A stretch of DNA of 18,491 nucleotides from DASSBG01 sp965651365 (GTDB lineage: Bacteria; Pseudomonadota; Gammaproteobacteria; Xanthomonadales; Rhodanobacteraceae): contig CBFGSA010000052.1 of the NCBI GenBank assembly GCA_965651365.1, forward strand, positions 1 to 18,491. Reading direction: 5' to 3'. A model generated the notes under the pieces. It saw nothing but the letters and a program-made list of their open reading frames with translations, did not search any database and was not told the origin of the DNA. Position numbers and translations under genes: made by a program. The first letter of the stretch is position 1, and each line of letters starts with the position of its first letter. Shown one piece after another: positions 1 to 6,119 of this stretch.

Positions 1-253
1 GGATGGCCGAGAGCAGGTCCATCATGGTGGCGGCATTGGGGCTGCCCATGCCGAAATTGATCATGGTGATGCCGTCGGCGGTGGCGTTGGGCATCGGCCG
101 GTCGTGGCCGTTGACCTCGACCCCGTTCATCTCGGCGAACAGTTCGACATAGTTGCCGAAGTTGGTCAGCAGGATGTACTCGCCGAATTCGTCCAGTGCT
201 GTGCCCGTATAGCGTGGCAGCCAGTTGGCCACGATCTCAGCCTTGTCCTTCAT
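1..253 (-). CDS. AMP nucleosidase-like protein (5' part, runs off window)
   Basis: Only the first 84 residues are inside the window, reading from the ATG at 251-253 toward base 1. The protein begins MKDKAEIVANWLPRYTGT and continues with ILLTNFGNYVELFAE, MPNATADGIT and INFGMGSPNAATMMDLLSA. This pattern is what I know from the putative AMP nucleosidase family of the PNP/UDP phosphorylase fold (the shorter AMN-like type, not the long E. coli Amn). Members are expected to cleave AMP to adenine and ribose-5-phosphate in the cytosol, in purine salvage. The catalytic C-terminal region is not visible, so the activity cannot be checked. The gene diverges from fadE, with 117 bp between the two starts. 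A weak purine-rich stretch (CGGGATCG) lies upstream of the ATG. The family is fairly sure from the N-terminus; the substrate is inference. Confidence 0.82.
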   Translation of the reverse strand, partial: MKDKAEIVANWLPRYTGTALDEFGEYILLTNFGNYVELFAEMNGVEVNGHDRPMPNATADGITMINFGMGSPNAATMMDLLSAI

Positions 254-370
254 GTGCGATCCCGATCAATGGATTCCCCATGATGCCACTGTGCGCGGCG
301 GATCGCGAGTTGGCTGCGCTTCAAGGTCGGTCGGCCACAATGAGCCGGTATCTGCTCGGGAGTGCACGTC

Positions 371-2785
371 ATGTTCTGGATAGCCTGCATTCTTGCCGTG
401 CTTGCGGCATTGGCGCTGGCTCACACCGGTCGCGGCTGGTGGGCCTGGGTCGCCGGTACGGCGCTCATTTTGCTGGGCTGGTGGCTGGAATGGGGATGCG
501 GAACCGCATGGCTCATCGTGCTGCCGGTGGCCATTGCGCTGGCCCTGGTCACGGGCTGGGCACCACTGCGCCGGGTTCTGGTCTCGCGCCATCTGCGCAA
601 GCCTGTCGGCGGCATCCTGCCGCGTATCGGTGAAACCGAGCGCGTGGCGCTGGAGGCTGGCACGGTGTGGTGGGACGGCGACCTTTTCAGCGGCATGCCC
701 GAGTGGCAGAAGCTGCTGGATTTCGAATGCAAGCCGCTCAGCCAGCGCGAGCAAGACTTTCTGGACAATCAGGTGGCCGAGCTGTGCGCGATGCTGGACG
801 ACTGGCAGGTGGAACAGGAACGTGGCCTGCCCGATGCGGTGTGGGCTTTCCTCAAGCGAGAAAAGTTCTTCGGCATGATCATTCCGGAGGAATACGGTGG
901 CCTGGGTTTCTCGCAGATCGGCCATTCGCGAATTGTCACGCGCATTGCCAGTCGTTCGATTACTGCCGCGGTCACCGTCATGGTGCCCAATTCGCTGGGC
1001 CCGGCCGAACTGCTGCTGCACTACGGCAGCGAGGAAGACAAGCAGCACTATCTGCCGCGTCTGGCAGACGGTCGCGAGATTCCCTGTTTTGCCCTGACCG
1101 GGCCGGAAGCGGGCTCGGATGCCGCTGCAACCCAGTCTTCCGGCGTGGTCGAGCGCGGCCAGTGGAACGGCGCGGAAGTGCTGGGCATGCGCCTGAACTG
1201 GAACAAGCGCTACATCACCCTGGCACCGGTGGCGAGCCTGATCGGTCTGGCCTTCCGCATGAAGGACCCGCATGGACTGCTGGGCGACAAGGAGGATCTC
1301 GGGATTACCTGCGCCCTGATTGCGGCCGATCTGCCGGGCATCACGATTGGCCGCCACCACGACCCGATGGGCGTGCCGTTCAACAATGGCCCGATCCAGG
1401 GCGAGGACGTGTTCGTGCCGCTGGATGCGATCATCGGTGGGCGCGAGCAGATCGGCAATGGTTGGCGCATGCTGATGGAAAGCCTGGCGGCAGGACGCTC
1501 GATCTCGCTGCCGGCGCTGTCGATCGGCGCGGCACAGATGACCACCCGGATCTGCGGCGCCTACGCCACTGTGCGTGAGCAGTTCGATACGCCGATCGGA
1601 CGTTTCGAAGGTATCGAGGAGCCGCTGGCGCGGATCGCCGGCAAGACCTGGATGATGAGTGCCACTCGAACCCTGACCTGCGGGGCTCTCGATCAGGGCG
1701 AGCGGCCCGCCGTACTGGGAAATGTGGCCAAGGCTTACCTGACCGAAGGCATGCGCGAGGTGGTCTCCGACGCCATGGACATCCGCGCCGGCAGTGCGAT
1801 CCAGCGCGGGCCGCGCAACCTCTTGTCGCGGATGTGGATGGCGGTGCCGATCGGCATCACGGTCGAAGGCGCCAACATCCTGACCCGTTCGATGATCATC
1901 TATGGCCAGGGTGCGATCCGCAGCCACCCGTGGGTCGGCAAGCTGATCGACAGCGTTGCCAGGGAGGACAACAAGACCTTCGACAGGGCGCTGTTCGGCT
2001 ACGTGAATTTCTTCTGCACCCGGTTCGTGCGCACCTGGCTGCTGGGTTTGTCCGGTGGCCGCCTGGCGCGCGCACCGAAGACGGCCGACATGGGGCGCTG
2101 CTACCAGCAGCTTTCACGCTACAGCGCGGCATTCGCCTTCATTTCCGATATCGCCATGGGCACACTCGGCGGCTCGCTGAAGCGGCGCGAGAAGATCTCC
2201 GGGCGCATGGCCGACGTGCTGGCCAACCTGTACATGGCCGCGGCCTCGCTGAAGCGCTATCACGACGAGCCCAAGCTGGCGTCGAGTTATGATATGGCCC
2301 GCTGGAGCGTGGCGCTGTCGCTGTACCGCATCCAGTGCGCCCTGCGCGACATCATCGACAATCTGCCGCTCAAGCCCCTGAACTGGGTCCTGCGCTGGAC
2401 CATCTTTCCCCTGGGCATGCGCCAGCGGCCCCCTTCGGACAGCCTGGGTCGGCGCGTGGCACGGGCCATTCTTGAGGATCGCGAGGCACGGCTGCGTCTC
2501 ACCGAGGACATCTTTGTGCCGCCGACCGACGAACTTGGCCTGGGGCGCCTTGAAGCCGCGCTGGACAAGGCTGTCGACGCCCTGCCGATCGAAACCAAGC
2601 TGCGTGACGCGATGCGTTCGGGGCAACTCGAACATGCGCCGGGCGTGATGCTGGACGACGCGGCGCTGGCCCAGGGCGTGATCAGCGAGGCCGAATATGA
2701 GCGCCTGACCGCTGCCCGGGCCGCCCGCGATGAGGTCATCCAGGTGGATACTTTCAGCCCAGCGGAGTACAAAGAGCTGCATTGA
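371..2785 (+). CDS. fadE: Membrane-anchored acyl-CoA dehydrogenase FadE
   Basis: This is the FAD-dependent first step of beta-oxidation, oxidising acyl-CoA to trans-2-enoyl-CoA at the inner membrane. The 804-residue protein is colinear with E. coli FadE (about 814 aa). It has hydrophobic N-terminal segments (roughly residues 1-16, 22-38 and 41-58), then WWDGDLF, MIIPEEYGGLGFS, NSLGPAELLLHYG, PCFALTGPEAGSDA and LNWNKRYITLAPVA. The sequence VEGANILTRSMIIYGQGAIR carries Glu499, which aligns with the catalytic base of acyl-CoA dehydrogenases. After it comes the long C-terminal domain (DUF1974 type, about 510-795) that marks FadE. I chose the ATG at 371 because CGGGAG at 357-362 is a good ribosome site. 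A GTG at 362, nine bases upstream, is in frame but overlaps that site. degV follows after 41 bp, probably in one operon. Confidence 0.96.
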   Translation: MFWIACILAVLAALALAHTGRGWWAWVAGTALILLGWWLEWGCGTAWLIVLPVAIALALVTGWAPLRRVLVSRHLRKPVGGILPRIGETERVALEAGTVWWDGDLFSGMPEWQKLLDFECKPLSQREQDFLDNQVAELCAMLDDWQVEQERGLPDAVWAFLKREKFFGMIIPEEYGGLGFSQIGHSRIVTRIASRSITAAVTVMVPNSLGPAELLLHYGSEEDKQHYLPRLADGREIPCFALTGPEAGSDAAATQSSGVVERGQWNGAEVLGMRLNWNKRYITLAPVASLIGLAFRMKDPHGLLGDKEDLGITCALIAADLPGITIGRHHDPMGVPFNNGPIQGEDVFVPLDAIIGGREQIGNGWRMLMESLAAGRSISLPALSIGAAQMTTRICGAYATVREQFDTPIGRFEGIEEPLARIAGKTWMMSATRTLTCGALDQGERPAVLGNVAKAYLTEGMREVVSDAMDIRAGSAIQRGPRNLLSRMWMAVPIGITVEGANILTRSMIIYGQGAIRSHPWVGKLIDSVAREDNKTFDRALFGYVNFFCTRFVRTWLLGLSGGRLARAPKTADMGRCYQQLSRYSAAFAFISDIAMGTLGGSLKRREKISGRMADVLANLYMAAASLKRYHDEPKLASSYDMARWSVALSLYRIQCALRDIIDNLPLKPLNWVLRWTIFPLGMRQRPPSDSLGRRVARAILEDREARLRLTEDIFVPPTDELGLGRLEAALDKAVDALPIETKLRDAMRSGQLEHAPGVMLDDAALAQGVISEAEYERLTAARAARDEVIQVDTFSPAEYKELH

Positions 2786-2826
2786 CGTGGATTTCGGGCC
2801 GGAATTGCGCCTGAGAGGAGGGATGC

Positions 2827-3771
2827 ATGCGTTTTGGAATTGTCGTGGACGCCACCTGCGATTTGCCGCAGGCCTGTTTCGCCGACAAGCCGGTGGTGAT
2901 TTTGCCGATCACGGTTCGCATTGACGATGAGACCTTTGTCGACCGGCGCGACCTGGACGCCACCATCGACTACTATCGCGGCGACCTGGGCGAGCGCGGT
3001 CACCGCGCTGAAACAGCGTCGTTCACCGCCGAGCAGATCCACGATCTGTTTCTGGAGCAACTGGTTCTCGACTACGACTGCGTGTTCTGCCTGACCGTAA
3101 CCGCCAGTCGCAGCCCGATCCACGAGAATGCCAACAAGGCCAGCTTCTCGATCCTGCGCGACTACCGGCCCATCCGCCAGCAGGCGGGCCACAACAGCCC
3201 GTTTCTGATGCGCGTGGTCGACACCCAGAACCTGTTTGCGGCCCAGGGCGTCACGGCGCTTGAAGCCATGCGCATGATTGCCGCTGGCGCCAGCCCCGGC
3301 CGAATTCGCGAACGGCTGGAGTCGCTGGCCAACCACACCTGGGGTTATCTGGTGCCGCGGGATCTGCACTACATCCGGGCCCGGGCGCGCAAGAAAGGCG
3401 ACCGCAGCGTCGGCGTCCTGAGCGCAGCCATCGGTGGCGCCCTGGACATCAAGCCGATTTTGCAGTGTTATCGCGGTGAAACCCGGCCCGTGCACAAGGT
3501 ACGCGGTTTCGAGTCGGCCGCAGAGGCGCTTTTCAGCTACGCGGCCGAGCGCGTGCGCCAGGGACTTCTGACCCGCGCCGTGTGCGTCAGCTACGGTGGC
3601 GACCTGGCCGAACTGCGCGAGTTGCCGGGCTTTGCGGCGCTCAATGCTGCATGCGAGGAATGCCAGACCACGTTGCATGCCAGCATGATGAGCATCACGG
3701 GCATGGTCAATGTCGGCACCGGAGGCATCAGCCTGGGTTTTGCTGCCGAGCCGCACGAGCCGGAGTTTTGA
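2827..3771 (+). CDS. DegV family protein (fatty-acid-binding)
   Basis: The 314-residue protein begins MRFGIVVDATCDLP, the typical DegV opening with a DxTxDLP-like loop. It continues with LPITVRIDDETFVD, TASFTAEQIHDLF, TVTASRSPIHENA, VVDTQNLFAAQG and GALDIKPILQCYRGE, and ends with a glycine-rich NVGTGGISLGF. DegV proteins bind one long-chain fatty acid in a cleft. In Firmicutes the FakB members hand it to the kinase FakA for phosphorylation and entry into phospholipid. No FakA-like gene is in this window. The start is set by the strongest Shine-Dalgarno in the window, AGGAGGG at 2816-2822, four bases before the ATG. An ATG at 2823 is out of frame. It lies 41 bp after fadE on the same strand, which suggests co-transcription and a role in fatty-acid handling. 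Family is sure; the ligand and partner are inference. Confidence 0.9.
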   Translation: MRFGIVVDATCDLPQACFADKPVVILPITVRIDDETFVDRRDLDATIDYYRGDLGERGHRAETASFTAEQIHDLFLEQLVLDYDCVFCLTVTASRSPIHENANKASFSILRDYRPIRQQAGHNSPFLMRVVDTQNLFAAQGVTALEAMRMIAAGASPGRIRERLESLANHTWGYLVPRDLHYIRARARKKGDRSVGVLSAAIGGALDIKPILQCYRGETRPVHKVRGFESAAEALFSYAAERVRQGLLTRAVCVSYGGDLAELRELPGFAALNAACEECQTTLHASMMSITGMVNVGTGGISLGFAAEPHEPEF

Positions 3772-3772
3772 A

Positions 3773-3787
3773 AGCCCGTACCGGGCT
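3773..3787 (+). terminator. Short GC hairpin after the degV stop, possible weak terminator
   Basis: AGCCCG and CGGGCT form a perfect 6-bp stem around a 3-base loop, starting two bases after the stop codon. There is no T-tract after it, so as an intrinsic terminator it would be weak. It may instead be a 3'-end stabiliser. Its last base is the first base of a short heptamer tract. Confidence 0.25.
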
Positions 3788-3800
3788 CGGGAATCGGGAT
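3787..3800 (+). repeat. Two-unit heptamer tract (TCGGGAA TCGGGAT)
   Basis: Two consecutive 7-base units of the form TCGGGAN lie 16 bases after the degV stop. They match, apart from the last base, the eight-unit tract at 9884-9943 and the two-unit tract at 12593-12606 when those are read on the minus strand. The remainder of this 202-bp intergenic region (3801-3973) has another small hairpin at 3842-3856 (AGGCGC, TTC, GCGCCT) and a TACACT hexamer at 3940-3945 that could be the -10 box of the next gene. Confidence 0.5.
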
Positions 3801-3973
3801 TCGCCGCGTGCCATCCGTCCGCCGTCATCCTTGTATCCTCCAGGCGCTTCGCGCCTTGCGCGCGGTGACCATGTCAGGCGTGGTGCGCTTTGCTGGCGCT
3901 AAGCAGCACTCTCTTTCGAATTGGGCGTGAATCTTGGCGTACACTGGTGGCAGTTTTCCGATTGGCTACCGTC

Positions 3974-4891
3974 ATGCGCAATCCTTTCTTTCTCACCTTG
4001 CTGTTTGTCGCCTTCCTCAGTGGCTGCGCCGGCGAATCGGTCCGTCAGCCCGAAGCAACGCCGGTTGCTGCATCCACGGCGCATACGCCGCTGGCGGTTG
4101 CTGTGGCGCCGCCACGCAACTATGCCGCCGACAACCTCAATGCTGTGGCCTGGACGCAGACTTCGGTCGAGCACGACATGGTCTTCGTGCAGACATACCG
4201 TGATGCCGAGGCGCGCCTCGAACAGGCCCTGGTGGACCCGGACTGGGATGCGCTGGTGCCATCCGAACGGCGCGGTGACGTGCATGGGTTGAAGCCGGCG
4301 GTGATCCTGGATGTGGATGAGACGGTGCTGGACAATTCCGCCTACCAGGCGCGTCTGATCCGGTTGGGGGACGAATACAATGAGGCGACCTGGGGCGCTT
4401 GGGTCCGACAGGCCGCGGCCAGCGCCCTGCCGGGCGCACTCGCTTTTACCCGTTTTGCGGCCGACCACGGCGTGGCCGTTTTCTACATCAGCAACCGCGA
4501 CCAGTCGCTGGATCAGGCCACGCTGAAGAACCTGCGCGAGCAGGGCTTCCCGGTTTCCGGCCCCGGCGCCTTTCTCGGGCTGGGCACGATGATGCAGGGC
4601 TGTGAACAGATGGGCACACAGAAATCCTGCAGAAGGCAGCTCGTTGGGCGAAATTATCGTGTGTTGATGCAATTTGGCGACCAAATCGGAGATTTCCTGC
4701 CTGTGCTCGCGAACACCCCGGAGGGCCGTCGCAAGGCCGTCGAGGCGTACAAGGGCTGGTTCGGCGAGCGCTGGTTCATGCTGCCCAATCCCACCTACGG
4801 CTCCTGGCAGCCGGCCCTGTTCGGCAACGACTGGAACCTGAGCCCGGCGCAGCGGCACCAAGAAACAGTGAAGTCCCTGCGGGTTGAATAA
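3974..4891 (+). CDS. 5'-nucleotidase / acid phosphatase lipoprotein, e(P4) family (HAD superfamily)
   Basis: This is a 305-residue secreted lipoprotein phosphatase. The signal peptide MRNPFFLTLLFVAFLSGC ends in a lipobox (LSGC) with Cys18 as the lipidated residue, so the enzyme faces the periplasm or sits in the outer membrane. HAD motif I is ILDVDETVLDN, with nucleophile Asp113 and Asp115. Motif II is the serine of SNR (173-175). Acidic motif IV is GDQIGDF, with Asp236 and Asp240. This arrangement, with WGAWV and WFMLPNPTYGSW near the end, is that of the class C / e(P4) acid phosphatases, which dephosphorylate nucleoside monophosphates and, in Haemophilus, NMN. A longer in-frame reading from 3890 is possible, but it would hide the signal peptide, so the ATG at 3974 is chosen. 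The ribosome site is weak. It appears to be a single-gene unit. The exact substrate is unknown. Confidence 0.9.
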   Translation: MRNPFFLTLLFVAFLSGCAGESVRQPEATPVAASTAHTPLAVAVAPPRNYAADNLNAVAWTQTSVEHDMVFVQTYRDAEARLEQALVDPDWDALVPSERRGDVHGLKPAVILDVDETVLDNSAYQARLIRLGDEYNEATWGAWVRQAAASALPGALAFTRFAADHGVAVFYISNRDQSLDQATLKNLREQGFPVSGPGAFLGLGTMMQGCEQMGTQKSCRRQLVGRNYRVLMQFGDQIGDFLPVLANTPEGRRKAVEAYKGWFGERWFMLPNPTYGSWQPALFGNDWNLSPAQRHQETVKSLRVE

Positions 4892-4929
4892 CTTGTAAAT
4901 CAGTTACTTGACAATCATAAGTTGAGGTA

Positions 4930-4958
4930 TTGCATTAAGATTTGTTCAGCGTTAGACT
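4930..4958 (+). promoter_or_regulatory. Candidate sigma-70 promoter upstream of the structured RNA
   Basis: TTGCAT at 4930-4935 and TAGACT at 4953-4958 are separated by exactly 17 bases, inside a stretch (about 4890-4960) that is clearly more AT-rich than its surroundings. Transcription would start near 4965. A perfect -35 consensus TTGACA also occurs at 4908-4913, but the hexamers 17-19 bases downstream of it are poor -10 matches. The two may be overlapping promoters, or TTGACA may be incidental. Confidence 0.5.
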
Positions 4959-4964
4959 GAATAC

Positions 4965-5068
4965 CGCTGGACCATGGTGTCATGCTCCACGACATCAGTT
5001 GCGGCAATCCTCCTTGCCGGTTTGTACCGGACTTGCCCGAAGGCTTCACAGTCTTCGGGCTTTTCTTT
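4965..5068 (+). ncRNA. Candidate small RNA of about 104 nt, hairpins with an anti-Shine-Dalgarno loop and intrinsic terminator
   Basis: Between the phosphatase stop (4891) and the next start (5148) lies a run of inverted repeats ended by a terminator. Hairpin 1 (4968-4989) pairs TGGA/TCCA and CATG/CATG with one C-C mismatch and a GTGT loop. Hairpin 2 (5002-5019) is a 6-bp stem, CGGCAA/TTGCCG, whose loop is UCCUCC, complementary to a Shine-Dalgarno. Hairpin 3 (5017-5030) is CCGGU/ACCGG with a UUGU loop. It shares bases 5017-5019 with hairpin 2, so the full stems compete, although shortened forms can coexist. The RNA ends in the terminator at 5035-5068. C-rich single-stranded loops are how Xanthomonas sX13 and the alphaproteobacterial cuckoo RNAs bind mRNAs, but I do not claim homology. 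The alternative is a terminated leader of the following lipoprotein gene, or simply the phosphatase 3' end. Confidence 0.55.
5035..5068 (+). terminator. Strong Rho-independent terminator
   Basis: GCCCGAAG at 5035-5042 pairs perfectly with CTTCGGGC at 5053-5060. A further G-U pair closes an 8-base loop, and the tract TTTTCTTT (5061-5068) follows directly. It lies 144 bases after the phosphatase stop and 79 bases before the next start, so it ends either the phosphatase transcript or, more likely, the short RNA that precedes it. Confidence 0.85.
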
Positions 5069-5147
5069 GCCAGCGTGTCTCCGTGCTTGCCACGCAGGCT
5101 TGTGCCGCCTACCCTTCGCCTTCCCCATCCTGTTTGGATCAATACCC

Positions 5148-6104
5148 ATGTTCCGACCGACCCGCCGTTTCCTGATTCCGCTTGTGGCCCTGCTGGCGCT
5201 GGGTGCCTGCAGCAAGGACGAGCAGGCCGCGACCGGCCCGTCCGCCAATGCCGACCCGGCCGCCGCCATCATGAACCAGGTCAAATTGCTCAAGGCCGAC
5301 AAGATTGGCGAGCTGCTGAAGATTTCGCTGCCGCCGCAGGACTACCAGGCCGTCCGCAAACAGTTCGACGAACAAAAGAACAAGGCCGACGAAATCACCG
5401 AGGAGCAGCGTCAGCAATTTGCCAGGCAGATGCAGGAGCTGTCCGCACCGGATGCCGAAAAGACCCTGTTCAACAAGCTGCTGCCGGTGCTCAAGCAATA
5501 CGACAGCAAGTACAAGGCGATGCTGCCGATGTACATCGGTATCGGCCAGACCGCGCTCACTACCGGCATCAGCCAGTCCAGGGACATGACGCCGGAGCAG
5601 AAAAAGCAGGCCACCGAGATGCTCTCGGCTGCAGCCACCTGGGCACAGGGCACCGACTGGGGTGACCAGGACAAGGCCAAACAGGCCATTGCCGTGGTCA
5701 CCGCGACCGTGCGCAAGCTGGATGTGAAAACGCTGGACCAGGCCCGGGCATTGAGCTTTGATCAGGCCATGAACAAATACGGTGAGGCCTGGCAGGGCGT
5801 GCGCAAGCTGCTGGCGGTCTACGGCGCCGACATCGACAAGGCCTTCGACTCGGTCAAGGCCAGCACCGTCAGCCAGACCGGCGACAAGGCCACGGTACAG
5901 GTCAGCTACACCGTGTTTGACAAGCCCATGCAGAGTACGGTGCAGATGATCGAGCGCGATGGCCACTGGTACAACGCCGACCTGGTGGCCAAGCTGGAGA
6001 AATCCCTGGCCGAGCAGCAGCAGGCCGCATCCTCGGCCAGCGCTGCCGCGGCGCCGGATGCAAGTGCAGCCAGCGTGCCTGCCGATGCCGGCAGCGCCCA
6101 CTGA
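5148..6104 (+). CDS. Lipoprotein of unknown function, upstream of plsB
   Basis: I do not recognise a family for this 318-residue protein. The signal peptide MFRPTRRFLIPLVALLALGAC ends in a lipobox (LGAC, Cys21), so it is an envelope lipoprotein. The mature part is Lys/Gln-rich and mostly helical. It starts as a region with many charged residues (about 45-130), then a middle region with KYKAMLPMYIGIGQTALTTG, then a C-terminal stretch that looks beta-rich (KATVQVSYTVFDKPMQSTVQMIERDGHWYNADL is its span, about 247-280), resembling a small NTF2-like or DUF4878-type fold. The tail from about residue 285 is low-complexity Ala/Ser. An in-frame extension back to 4974 exists but runs through the terminator hairpin and lacks a signal peptide, so the ATG at 5148 is chosen. 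plsB starts 15 bp after the stop, so the two are probably co-transcribed. Confidence 0.85.
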   Translation: MFRPTRRFLIPLVALLALGACSKDEQAATGPSANADPAAAIMNQVKLLKADKIGELLKISLPPQDYQAVRKQFDEQKNKADEITEEQRQQFARQMQELSAPDAEKTLFNKLLPVLKQYDSKYKAMLPMYIGIGQTALTTGISQSRDMTPEQKKQATEMLSAAATWAQGTDWGDQDKAKQAIAVVTATVRKLDVKTLDQARALSFDQAMNKYGEAWQGVRKLLAVYGADIDKAFDSVKASTVSQTGDKATVQVSYTVFDKPMQSTVQMIERDGHWYNADLVAKLEKSLAEQQQAASSASAAAAPDASAASVPADAGSAH

Positions 6105-6119
6105 CGCGACTTGCGACGC

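Noticed and set aside
266..1927. 553-residue minus-strand frame opposite fadE
   Set aside because: Antisense to a conserved gene and of low-complexity composition; no motifs.
2287..3828. 513-residue minus-strand frame opposite fadE and degV
   Set aside because: It runs across two unrelated genes on the other strand and shows no motif.
3842..3856. AGGCGC-TTC-GCGCCT hairpin between degV and the phosphatase gene
   Set aside because: Perfect but short and GC-rich, without a T-tract. I could not tell it from chance in GC-rich DNA.
3890..3973. 28-codon extension of the phosphatase gene
   Set aside because: It would place charged residues ahead of a clear signal peptide and lipobox; the ATG at 3974 fits the lipoprotein start.
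4974..5147. 58-codon in-frame extension of the lipoprotein gene
   Set aside because: It crosses the hairpins and terminator and would bury the signal peptide.
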